DNA of 64,000 nt from contig MSHD01000053.1 in NCBI GenBank assembly GCA_001941045.1, positions 39,048 to 103,047 on the forward strand, written 5' to 3'. The first letter of the stretch is position 1; the number at the start of each line of letters is the position of its first letter. Shown here piece by piece: positions 53,845 to 61,441 of the stretch. The translations under genes were made by a program, and so were the position numbers. The notes under the pieces were generated by a model. The model searched no databases and had not been told where the DNA came from. It worked only from the letters and a program-made list of their open reading frames with translations. The DNA is from Lachnospiraceae bacterium Zagget2 (GTDB lineage: Bacteria; Bacillota; Clostridia; Lachnospirales; Lachnospiraceae).

Positions 53845-54375
53845 TCAAATGTAATTCGCCGAAAGCGAAACCGACAGCTCCCGCGCCGGTGCGCTGCTGC
53901 TCTGACTGTAGCCGATGGCCGCGGCGGAAACCGGTTTAAATCCCTCCGGGATTCCCATCTTCGCACACAGATCCGCATTTTTTGCCGCAGCCTGCACGCC
54001 ACCCCAAAGATAAATATTATCGACTCCGACGTCTGTCGCAGCGATCAGCATATTTTCGATCACGCATGCGGCATTCGCATACTCAATGCCGGGCGCCATC
54101 TGCTTCTCAGAAGCAGAGACAAAGATAACGACAGGCGCGCCATAGAAGAAATCACGCTTCTCCATTTTCATGGCGGCGGCAGTGGACTCGTTGATCTCAT
54201 CGAGAATCTCTTTGCTGCGGCATACCGTCAGATGAAGAGAATCCCTCTTACCCGCTCCGATCGGAGCCTGGCAGCCCGCCTTTATGATCGTGTCGACGAT
54301 TTCATCCGGCACAGCCTTATTGGGATCAAAATCCCGCGTCGATTTTCTTTTTGCAATGGCTTCTAATGTTTGCAT
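53845..54375 (-). CDS. Small nitroreductase-family flavoprotein
   Basis: 176 residues. Family features are AIAKRKSTRDFDPNKAVPDE at the start (FMN phosphate contact), GAPVVIFVSASEK, and the C-terminal YLWGGVQAAAKNADLCAKMG and PVSAAAIGY. It should bind FMN and use NAD(P)H. GGAGGT precedes the ATG. It is the first gene of a minus-strand unit that continues into the sirtuin genes, behind a consensus promoter and opposite an Rrf2 regulator. A truncated second copy lies at 60832-61140. Confidence 0.92.
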   Translation of the reverse strand: MQTLEAIAKRKSTRDFDPNKAVPDEIVDTIIKAGCQAPIGAGKRDSLHLTVCRSKEILDEINESTAAAMKMEKRDFFYGAPVVIFVSASEKQMAPGIEYANAACVIENMLIAATDVGVDNIYLWGGVQAAAKNADLCAKMGIPEGFKPVSAAAIGYSQSSSAPARELSVSLSANYI

Positions 54376-54410
54376 AGTACTTACCTCCTTATTGTAAATC
54401 GAATAATTAC

Positions 54411-54439
54411 ATTATAGTGTCATATAAAAGTAATGTCAA
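54411..54439 (-). promoter_or_regulatory. Promoter of the nitroreductase-sirtuin operon
   Basis: Minus strand TTGACA (54434-54439), 17 bases, TATAAT (54411-54416), a perfect consensus. TGTAATTATTCGATTTACA-type dyad symmetry lies just downstream, and TTACAAT just upstream. These are candidate sites for the divergent Rrf2 protein. Confidence 0.88.
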
Positions 54440-54448
54440 GAGTTACAA

Positions 54449-54477
54449 TTGATTTCTCAGAAAAAGTCTGCTATACT
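54449..54477 (+). promoter_or_regulatory. Promoter of the Rrf2 regulator gene
   Basis: TTGATT (54449-54454), 17 bases, TATACT (54472-54477). Back to back with the nitroreductase promoter, so one regulator site could govern both. Confidence 0.75.
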
Positions 54478-54515
54478 TTTTCTACAGTATTTATCACAGA
54501 GGAGGAAGGTAATAT

Positions 54516-55001
54516 ATGCGTGTCAGCAAACGGTTTCCGTTGGCAGTCCACTCCCTGTTATTCGTTGCGGTTCTGTCGCCGGGGAAGCGCGTGACAAGTA
54601 AGCTGGTCGCAGAGAGCACCGACACCAATGCCGTCACGGTCAGGAACCTGTTTCTTGAACTGGCGGAGAGCGGGCTGCTGATCGCATCCGCCGGAAAGAA
54701 CGGCGGCGTACATCTGGCAAGAGAGCCCAAAGACATTACGCTGTGGAACATCTATCAGGCAGTCGAGACCCATAATGTAGAAGAGATTTTCAAGATTTAT
54801 GAAGGAAACGATACCTGCCCTGTCGGCAAAAATTTTTACCAGGTCCTGTACCCGCACATGGTGTCCGCGGTAGAAGCCATGAAAGCAAGTATGGAACAGG
54901 TGACGCTGGAAGTTCTGATCGATGAACTGAAATGCCTGTTGAATGATTTACACGCGGAAAATACACCTGAAACCTGTATAATGAACAAACATGAAGTCTG
55001 A
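54516..55001 (+). CDS. Rrf2-family transcriptional regulator
   Basis: 161 residues. A winged helix N-terminus (RFPLAVHSLLFVAVLSPGKR, then VTSKLVAESTDTNAVTVRNL) with the Rrf2 wing GKNGGVHLAREPKDITL. The sensor region has NDTCPVGKNFYQVLYPH with one prominent Cys (about residue 107) but not the three-Cys Fe-S cluster set, so it is nearer the YwnA type. GAGGAGGAAGG precedes the ATG. Probably represses the divergent nitroreductase-sirtuin operon in response to thiol or electrophile stress (inference). Confidence 0.9.
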   Translation: MRVSKRFPLAVHSLLFVAVLSPGKRVTSKLVAESTDTNAVTVRNLFLELAESGLLIASAGKNGGVHLAREPKDITLWNIYQAVETHNVEEIFKIYEGNDTCPVGKNFYQVLYPHMVSAVEAMKASMEQVTLEVLIDELKCLLNDLHAENTPETCIMNKHEV

Positions 55002-55245
55002 TACAAATAAGGAAGAGAGAGGAATCCGCGAGGAAGACGAGGTCAGGCTTCCCGCAGAACCCTGTCTGGTCGTAGCCAATCATACCTGCTATTTTGACCC
55101 TGTCATTGTAGCCATGTGCGTCGATCAGCCCCTCTGTTTTGTAACCGGGGCGAATCTGCTGTGCCCCAACGGCTTACTGTCCCGCATTCATGCGACACTT
55201 TTCCCTCATTGTTGCTTGACCATTTTCTGCCCCATAATACAATAA
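54991..55245 (+). pseudogene. Truncated PlsC-type acyltransferase
   Basis: After a short charged start, CLVVANHTCYFDPVIVAMCV carries the acyltransferase NH(x4)D motif, and QPLCFVTGANLLCPNGLLSR fits the next block. At about 55188 the sequence changes to the shared promoter element and the frame stops. The rest of the acyltransferase (well over 100 residues) is missing. It overlaps the Rrf2 gene by 11 bases. Confidence 0.8.
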
Positions 55246-55265
55246 CATCATGCAACATATGTCGC
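55192..55265 (+). promoter_or_regulatory. Shared promoter/operator element, copy B
   Basis: GCGACA (55192-55197), 12 bases, TGTTGC (55210-55215) abutting -35 TTGACC (55216-55221); 16 bases; -10 TACAAT (55238-55243); eight bases later GCAACA-TA-TGTCGC (55252-55265). Roughly three quarters identical to copy A over 75 bases. It joins directly onto the broken PlsC gene. Confidence 0.75.
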
Positions 55266-55300
55266 TGTGAGAAAAATATCATCAGTGGAAGGGTGAAGCA

Positions 55301-55492
55301 ATGCAAAAAGTGATAAGGCCTGCCGCCCCGGAGCCATACAGGCTGGAAATGTGGATCAACACAGAAGAGAAATTACTGATGTTTCAGAGTGCAAAGCCGG
55401 GTCAGGGCTGGTCGAAAAAAATGTTTACAAACGAGAACCAGATGAGAAAAACACTGCTTGAATACTGCAATAATGGATATCGTGTAGGATAG
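55301..55492 (+). CDS. Unknown 63-residue protein
   Basis: 63 residues with no signal or membrane segment: EPYRLEMWINTEEKLLMFQS and then basic/aromatic residues. GGAAGGG lies a few bases before the ATG. The gene sits between promoter element B and the MacB-like ABC gene, 22 bases before it, so it probably shares that transcript. No family recognised. Confidence 0.55.
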   Translation: MQKVIRPAAPEPYRLEMWINTEEKLLMFQSAKPGQGWSKKMFTNENQMRKTLLEYCNNGYRVG

Positions 55493-55514
55493 ATGAAAAA
55501 GAAAGGTAATCTTT

Positions 55515-58500
55515 ATGCTGCAAATAAAAGATATCCATAAACAATATAAAACCGGCGACCTCGTCCAGCAGGCACTGGACGGCGTCTCCCTCACATTCCG
55601 GGACAATGAGTTTGTCGCCATTCTGGGGCCAAGCGGCTCCGGCAAGACCACGCTGCTCAACATCATCGGCGGTCTGGACCGTTACGATTCCGGGGATCTG
55701 GTGATCAACGGCGTGTCCACAAAGAAATATACAGACCGGGACTGGGACACCTACCGGAACCACTCCATCGGCTTCGTGTTCCAGAGCTACAACCTGATCT
55801 CTCATCAGACCGTCCTGCAGAATGTGGAGCTGGCGCTGACGATCTCCGGCATCTCCAAAGCAGAGCGCCGGAAAAAATCCATAGAAGCCCTGCAGAAGGT
55901 GGGCCTGGGAGAACAGCTCGGCAAGCATCCAAACCAGATGTCCGGCGGCCAGATGCAGCGGGTGGCGATCGCGCGCGCCCTGGTGAACGACCCGGAGATC
56001 CTGCTCGCCGACGAACCGACCGGCGCGCTGGACACGCAGACCGGCATCCAGGTCATGGAGCTTCTGAAGGAGGTGGCGAAGGACCGCCTTGTTATCATGG
56101 TCACACACAATCCGGAGCTCGCGCGGCAGTACGCCACCCGCATCGTCAACCTGCGGGACGGTAAAATTGTGGATGATTCCAATCCCGCGAGCGGGGAAGA
56201 GACGGCGCTGCGAAAACCGGACAAGGTCAGGAAATCCTCCATGTCCTTCCGTACCTCCCTCGGCCTGTCTTTTCGCAACCTTCTGACCAAGAAACGCCGG
56301 ACGCTGATGACGGCTGCCGCCGGATCGATCGGCATCATCGGTATCGCCCTGATCCTGGCGCTTTCAAGCGGCGTCAACGAGTATATCCAGTCGGTCGAGG
56401 AGGACACCCTCGCCGAATATCCACTGCAGATTACCAGCTCTGAATTTGACGTCAGCTCTCTTCTGGCCACCATGTCCGACACCGCTGACACGGCCGGTGA
56501 CGACATAGACAATGAGGCGGAAATCTCCGTCACCGAAATCATCTCCACGCTGCTCTCCCAGATGAACTCCAATGACCTTGCCTCCCTGAAGGAGTATATC
56601 GAGAGCAGTGAAAGCCGGCTGCTGGAATACGTGACGGCCATCGAGTATCTCTATGACCTGGAACCAGAAATTTACCTTTCAGAAAGCGGTTCCTGGCGGC
56701 AGGTCAATCCGGACAGTTCTCTCAGCGTCTCCGGGAGCTCCATCCTCAGTATGTTCATGTCCTCCGCCGGTACCAGCTCCTTCTACGCGATGCCGGAAAG
56801 CGAGTCCCTGTACAGGAACCAGTATGAGGTGATGGCGGGCCGCTGGCCGGAAAGCTACAATGAATGCGTCCTGGTTCTCACTTCGACGGGAAGCATCAGC
56901 GATTACATGCTGTATACGCTCGGACTGCGGGATTACACGGAGCTGGAAGCCATGCTCCGACAGTATTCCAACGGGGAGGATGTAGACGGCATTGAAGATG
57001 TCGGAAGCTATCTTTACGAGGAGGTGCTCGGCATCACATTCAAGGTGGTCTGCAGCGCCGACTATTACGCCTATGACAGCGAGTACGGCGTCTGGGTGGA
57101 CAAGACGGACAATGAGGACTATCTGACGGAACTGGTGGAGAACGGAGAAGACCTGACAATCGTCGGCGTGGTGCAGCCCGCCGAGGACGCCGCCAGCGCG
57201 GCGCTGAGTTCCGGAATCAATTACCCCAGATCCCTGATCTACCATATGTCCGAGCTGGCGGAGGAAAGCGAAGCGGTTCAGGCGCAGCTGGCAAGCCCTG
57301 ATGTCAATATTTTTACAGGGGAGCCCTTTGGGGAGGACACCGACGATTTCGATATGAGCTCCATCCTTTCCATTGATGAAGAGGCTCTGGAAAATCTGTT
57401 AGATATCAGCTCTCTGACCGATTCGCTTTCCATTGACATGTCTTCCTTTGACTTTGATACCTCCTCACTGAATATTGATCTTAGCGCGCTTGAGTTGGAT
57501 TTTTCCTCTTTTGACCTCAATCTTGACCTCGACGACCTTAGTCTGTCTCTGTTTGATTTTGACATTGATGCCGACTCGCTGGATCTGTCCGACTATCTGG
57601 ATCTCAGCACAATCGATTTAAGCTCTGTGGATACAAGTTCGCTGGAGGGGTATCTGTCCGATCTGGATATCAGCGAAACCCTGGATGGCCTCACCATCGA
57701 CATCTCCGCAGAATCCGTGAATTCGCTGACAGAAGACCTGCTGGCAGGATACCAGACCTGGCTTGTGGAAAATCCTGGCGCTTCCTATTCCGATCTGGTC
57801 AATGACTTTTCCTCGTATCTGAAAAGCGAGGACGCAAAGGCAATTCTCTCCGGCTTTTTGAATGATAAACTGACAAATTCAGCCAGCATCAGTGAAGATG
57901 ATCTCGACGCGCTGGCCGATGCCCTTGTCACCGGCTACAGTTCTTATGCGGACAGCAATGGTCTGACAACCTCAAAAAGCATCAATGAAAGCTTTTCCGC
58001 CTATCTCAGTTCGGACAGCGCAGCAGAAATCCTTTCGGAAGGACTTCTGGAGATGCTGAATCCGGAGGATCTTCAGGAGCAGATTTCTGACGCCATGGGG
58101 GACGATATGCAGGCAGCCCTCGCCCCTGTCGTGTCATCCTATACAGACGCGCTCATCGCGGCAGTGGAAGAACAGGCTTCCGCCGCCTTGGAACAGATAA
58201 TAGACGACCTCTCAGATGAGATCATGGAACAACTGTCTGATGAGGCGGAGGAAATGGCGGAGGAGATCAGCGAACAGATTTCGGAACAGATCATGGCTGC
58301 CGCAGAGTCGATGACCGATGAACTCATGGTGCAGATCACCGATCAGCTTTCCGGCAGCATGGAAAGCATGATGAGCGATATGATGGCAGAACTCACAGAC
58401 GAGATCACTGAGGAGCTTTCCGATTCTCTGGCGATCGATCCGGAGGCGCTGATGGACGCCTTCGCCTTCAATATGGACAGCGATGCCCTGATGGAGCTTT

Positions 58501-59153
58501 TGTCCTCCATGAGCTCCTCCACCGGCACCGACTATGAGAGCAGTCTTGCTTCCCTGGGCTATGTGGATTTCGCGAATCCTGATGAGATCGACATCTACCC
58601 TATGGATTTTGATGCCAAAGAAAAGGTCGTTGCCATTCTGGACAGCTACAACGAGCAGATGGAAGCTGCCGGCGAAACGGAAAAGGTGATCTCCTATACG
58701 GATCTGGTCGGCACAATGATGTCGTCCGTCACCACAATTATCAACGTGATCTCCTACGTGCTGATCGCCTTTGTGGCGATTTCTCTTATCGTCTCCTGCA
58801 TTATGATCTCGATCATCACACAGATTTCCGTCATGGAACGGACGAAAGAGATCGGAATACTCCGCGCCATCGGTGCCTCCCGGCGGAATATTTCCCAGGT
58901 GTTCAACGCGGAGACCTTTATCATCGGCATCAGCTCCGGCCTGATCGGCGTCGTGACGTCCGAGCTTCTGACGATACCGATCAACGCCCTGATCCACCGT
59001 CTCGCCGGGTCGACAAACGTAAACGCAGTGCTGCCCCTCAGCTATGCCCTGCTTCTGGTTCTTGTGAGCGTTACAATCACTGTCCTCTCGGGCCTGGCTC
59101 CCGCGCACTCCGCGGCGAAGAAGGATCCTGTTATCGCCCTGCGGACAGAATAG
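55515..59153 (+). CDS. MacB-like ABC ATPase-permease fusion with large insert
   Basis: 1212 residues. The ATPase domain (1-225) has Walker A GPSGSGKTT, signature MSGGQMQR and Walker B ILLADEPTGALDT. A first helix at about 265 (TAAAGSIGIIGIALILALSS) and three helices at the end, with the FtsX block MERTKEIGILRAIGASRRNI, frame the outside part. The outside part holds a normal MacB-like region, then about 450 extra residues: an Asp/Ser/Leu/Phe-rich run (about 620-740) and a Glu/Met/Ala-rich helical run (about 860-1000). MacB-type exporters push peptides or drugs outward without forming a channel. Confidence 0.9.
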   Translation: MLQIKDIHKQYKTGDLVQQALDGVSLTFRDNEFVAILGPSGSGKTTLLNIIGGLDRYDSGDLVINGVSTKKYTDRDWDTYRNHSIGFVFQSYNLISHQTVLQNVELALTISGISKAERRKKSIEALQKVGLGEQLGKHPNQMSGGQMQRVAIARALVNDPEILLADEPTGALDTQTGIQVMELLKEVAKDRLVIMVTHNPELARQYATRIVNLRDGKIVDDSNPASGEETALRKPDKVRKSSMSFRTSLGLSFRNLLTKKRRTLMTAAAGSIGIIGIALILALSSGVNEYIQSVEEDTLAEYPLQITSSEFDVSSLLATMSDTADTAGDDIDNEAEISVTEIISTLLSQMNSNDLASLKEYIESSESRLLEYVTAIEYLYDLEPEIYLSESGSWRQVNPDSSLSVSGSSILSMFMSSAGTSSFYAMPESESLYRNQYEVMAGRWPESYNECVLVLTSTGSISDYMLYTLGLRDYTELEAMLRQYSNGEDVDGIEDVGSYLYEEVLGITFKVVCSADYYAYDSEYGVWVDKTDNEDYLTELVENGEDLTIVGVVQPAEDAASAALSSGINYPRSLIYHMSELAEESEAVQAQLASPDVNIFTGEPFGEDTDDFDMSSILSIDEEALENLLDISSLTDSLSIDMSSFDFDTSSLNIDLSALELDFSSFDLNLDLDDLSLSLFDFDIDADSLDLSDYLDLSTIDLSSVDTSSLEGYLSDLDISETLDGLTIDISAESVNSLTEDLLAGYQTWLVENPGASYSDLVNDFSSYLKSEDAKAILSGFLNDKLTNSASISEDDLDALADALVTGYSSYADSNGLTTSKSINESFSAYLSSDSAAEILSEGLLEMLNPEDLQEQISDAMGDDMQAALAPVVSSYTDALIAAVEEQASAALEQIIDDLSDEIMEQLSDEAEEMAEEISEQISEQIMAAAESMTDELMVQITDQLSGSMESMMSDMMAELTDEITEELSDSLAIDPEALMDAFAFNMDSDALMELLSSMSSSTGTDYESSLASLGYVDFANPDEIDIYPMDFDAKEKVVAILDSYNEQMEAAGETEKVISYTDLVGTMMSSVTTIINVISYVLIAFVAISLIVSCIMISIITQISVMERTKEIGILRAIGASRRNISQVFNAETFIIGISSGLIGVVTSELLTIPINALIHRLAGSTNVNAVLPLSYALLLVLVSVTITVLSGLAPAHSAAKKDPVIALRTE

Positions 59154-59196
59154 TCCATCTGGAATCAGGGAAATGAAAATCGACGCTTATTTTAAT

Positions 59197-59265
59197 GCGA
59201 CACTTATCGAATATTGTTACTTGATAAAAATGATTGCGTAAGCTATACTTCACGACAGATGTCGC
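59197..59265 (+). promoter_or_regulatory. Shared promoter/operator element, copy C
   Basis: GCGACA (59197-59202), 12 bases, TGTTAC (59215-59220) abutting -35 TTGATA (59221-59226); 17 bases; -10 TATACT (59244-59249); two bases later the dyad CGACA-GA-TGTCG (59253-59264). More diverged than A and B but of the same design. It drives the DUF4405-DUF2271 pair. Confidence 0.7.
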
Positions 59266-59305
59266 AACCAACTGTGACAGGAATCTGTCAGGAGGGAAGA
59301 TCATT

Positions 59306-59353
59306 TTGAACCGGACGCTGACAAGAATAACGTTGTCCAGGAAAAATACCTGA
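59306..59353 (+). other. Possible 15-residue leader peptide
   Basis: A TTG-started frame (MNRTLTRITLSRKNT) nine bases after AGGAGGG (59290-59296) in the leader of the DUF4405 gene. CTGACAG/CTGTCAG-type inverted repeats lie just before it. It ends 23 bases before the DUF4405 start. The ribosome site is better than that of the gene itself. Weakly supported. Confidence 0.3.
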
Positions 59354-59376
59354 TTCATCAAGGGAGACGGTCTCGA

Positions 59377-60087
59377 ATGAGCACAAAACAAAAAATTAAA
59401 ACGGGGATAGCGCTTTTTATGACATGCCTCCTTCTGGGGATGATGACATTTGATTTGTCTGGACAGATGATTCACGAATGGATGGGCGTTGCCATCAGTT
59501 TACTCATTTGCATCCACTTTTTCCTTAACATTTCCTGGTGCAAAGGTCTGATGCGCGGGCATTATACATCCGCTCGTATTCTACAGACAGTGATCAATTT
59601 GATCCTCCTGATTTCCTTTATCGCGCTGGTGATCTGCGGAATGCTGCTTTCTGATTACGCATTTTCATTCCTGCCTGTTGCGGATGCCGGTGAACTTGCT
59701 TATATCGTCCATCACACCGCAGGTTACTGGTTGTTTGCAGGCGCCTCAATGCATCTGGGGCTTCACTGGAACAGGGTTATTCGCATGACACGACATATAT
59801 TCGGCATTCAGTCGGAGAACAGATCCCGCACCATTGTTCTGCGTATCATTGCCATCGCATGCTTTGCGCTTGGCATATATTGTTTTGCAGAACTCCAGTT
59901 TGGGGGATATATGCTGAATCTTGTCAGGTACTCCTATCTTGCATACGGCCAGCCAGCCGGACTGATAATCGGTAAATATGCAGCAGTAATGGGGCTTTTT
60001 GCCATAGCAGCATATTATCTGCAGCTCCTGCTCCATAACAAAACGCGGTTTGTTGGTCGTCGTCAAAATTCAAAAAACAAAGAGTGA
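59377..60087 (+). CDS. DUF4405 cytochrome b-like membrane protein
   Basis: 236 residues with five to six hydrophobic segments. HEWMGVAISLLICIHFFLN and YIVHHTAGYWLFAGASMHLG followed by LHWN place paired His residues in neighbouring helices, as in small cytochrome b proteins that bind haem. AGGGAG precedes the ATG. It lies 11 bases before the DUF2271 lipoprotein and probably passes electrons across the membrane to it. Confidence 0.82.
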   Translation: MSTKQKIKTGIALFMTCLLLGMMTFDLSGQMIHEWMGVAISLLICIHFFLNISWCKGLMRGHYTSARILQTVINLILLISFIALVICGMLLSDYAFSFLPVADAGELAYIVHHTAGYWLFAGASMHLGLHWNRVIRMTRHIFGIQSENRSRTIVLRIIAIACFALGIYCFAELQFGGYMLNLVRYSYLAYGQPAGLIIGKYAAVMGLFAIAAYYLQLLLHNKTRFVGRRQNSKNKE

Positions 60088-60098
60088 GGTGATTCAAT

Positions 60099-60725
60099 GT
60101 GAAAAAATTTATCGTCGGCATATTGATAGTGGGGATGATGGCTGCATTAACAGCCTGTGGTTCATCCTCCAAAGGCGGTCCGCTGCCCGCGCAGGAAGTT
60201 GAGGAAGGAAGTGACTATGTAGAAATCTCTTTCCACTATGAAAAACAAAGCGGACTCGGCAGCAATCAGTTTGCAGTATGGATTGAGGACGAGAACGGCG
60301 ATGTTGTCCGTACCCTGTACGCAACCTACTTCATTGCAAACGGCGGCTATACCAGGCGTCCGGAAGCGATTCCTACCTGGGTAGAGAAGTCCGGTGTGAA
60401 ATCCATGGAGACCGATGAAGTCGACGCTATTACCGGCGCTACTCCGGACACATCTGACCTGTCATTCCTGTGGGATCTGACGGACCAGGATGGAAACAGC
60501 GTCGAACCGGGGGAATACACATATTATGTAGAAGGAACCATGTATATGAGCAATCGCTTTCTGTTCACAGGAGTAATTGATACATCCGGAGATGAGGTTA
60601 CGACAACGGCAAGTGCAGAATACATCTACGAAGGCGATTCTGAAAAGGATACACTCTCCGAGGAGTCTTCACAAAATTCCATGATTACGGATGTGACGGC
60701 ATCATACGTCATCCATAGTAATTGA
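60099..60725 (+). CDS. DUF2271-like lipoprotein with flavinylation-like motif
   Basis: 208 residues with a GTG start (GAGGTG seven bases upstream; the nearby ATG is out of frame). Lipoprotein signal LTACGSSS. The body shows the DUF2271 pattern VEISFHYEKQSGLGSNQFAV, ALPTW-like IPTWVEKSG and SFLWDLTDQDGNSVEPGEYT. DAITGATPDTS strongly resembles the D-x2-(S/T)-G-A-T site at which ApbE attaches FMN. With DUF4405 this suggests an extracytoplasmic electron-transfer pair. No apbE gene is in the window. Confidence 0.78.
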   Translation: MKKFIVGILIVGMMAALTACGSSSKGGPLPAQEVEEGSDYVEISFHYEKQSGLGSNQFAVWIEDENGDVVRTLYATYFIANGGYTRRPEAIPTWVEKSGVKSMETDEVDAITGATPDTSDLSFLWDLTDQDGNSVEPGEYTYYVEGTMYMSNRFLFTGVIDTSGDEVTTTASAEYIYEGDSEKDTLSEESSQNSMITDVTASYVIHSN

Positions 60726-60757
60726 AGAGGAAGCCCACGCCGTTCCCCTTCCTCTTC
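60724..60757 (+). terminator. Hairpin after the DUF2271 gene
   Basis: GAAGAGGAAG (60724-60733) pairs perfectly with CTTCCTCTTC (60748-60757). Followed by CTTCC, so the T run is poor. Confidence 0.55.
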
Positions 60758-60773
60758 CTTCCATGAAAAGTCG

Positions 60774-60807
60774 TACCCATCGAAGAAAATTTTTTCTTCG
60801 ATGGGTA
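60774..60807. repeat. Perfect 16-base hairpin
   Basis: TACCCATCGAAGAAAA (60774-60789), a two-base loop, then its exact complement to 60807. It lies between convergent units and may terminate transcription, or mark a rearrangement border; the nitroreductase remnant begins 25 bases later. Confidence 0.7.
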
Positions 60808-60831
60808 CCGTTATTCTGAAGCGCCGCATTT

Positions 60832-61140
60832 TCAGATATAATTCGCTGTAAGTGAAACTGACAACTCCCGCGCCGGTGCGCTGCCGCCCAGACTATAGCC
60901 GATGGCCGCGGCGGAAACCGGCTTAAAGCCCTCCGGAATCCCCATCTTCGCACACAGATCCGCGTTTTTTGCCGCAGCCTGCACGCCGCCCCAGAGATAA
61001 ATATTGTCCACTCCGGCGTCCGTCGCAGCGATCAGCATATTTTCGATCACACATGCGGCATTCGCATATTCAATACCCGGCGCCATCTGCTTCTCCGAAG
61101 CGGATACAAAGATAACGACAGGCGCGCCATAGAAGAAATC
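60832..61140 (-). pseudogene. Truncated nitroreductase copy
   Basis: The last 100 or so residues of a nitroreductase almost identical to the 53845-54375 protein (FFYGAPVVIFVSASEKQMAP through YLWGGVQAAAKNADLCAKMG to SVSLTANYI). The first 75 residues are replaced: the homology begins directly at the stop codon of the YkgJ-type gene, which puts a TGA just upstream in frame. A short frame from an internal ATG (61086) remains, but without the FMN-binding start. Confidence 0.9.
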
Positions 61141-61440
61141 TCACTCCTTCTCCCACAGGCGGAACGTCCGCCTGTAGGCGCAGTCATTCGGCAAAGTCGG
61201 ATGAAATAATGCGGTAAACAGATTTACCTTCCCGCAGTGATTGCATTTGCGAAAACGGTCTTCGTATATTTTGCACAGATGCGTCTCTTCATCCAGATTT
61301 TCACAGGGATTGTCAAAGTGGATCGACACCATTCCCTTTGTCCAGACATCCCTGGCATAGCAGCACTTTCCGCAGCGATTGCAGAGTGAATCCCAGTCTT
61401 TCCTCCATTTGAGCCATTCTCTGAAAATGCGGATCCACAT
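61141..61440 (-). CDS. YkgJ-type Cys-cluster (zinc/iron-binding) protein
   Basis: 99 residues from MWIRIFREWLKWRKDWDSLC; the ATG at 61440 has AGGAGG nine bases upstream, while a longer frame begins inside the GNAT gene. Cysteines: CNRCGKCCYARDVW, CENL, CKIYEDRFRKCNHCGK and NDCAYR. This is the YkgJ/CxxCxxCC family, thought to bind zinc or an Fe-S cluster. It directly follows the GNAT gene. A decayed paralog lies at 51274-51435. Confidence 0.87.
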   Translation of the reverse strand: MWIRIFREWLKWRKDWDSLCNRCGKCCYARDVWTKGMVSIHFDNPCENLDEETHLCKIYEDRFRKCNHCGKVNLFTALFHPTLPNDCAYRRTFRLWEKE

Positions 61441-61441
61441 A

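Noticed and set aside
60832..61086. An 84-residue complete gene from the internal ATG
   Set aside because: It is the C-terminal part of a nitroreductase without the FMN-binding start and has no ribosome site at the internal ATG.
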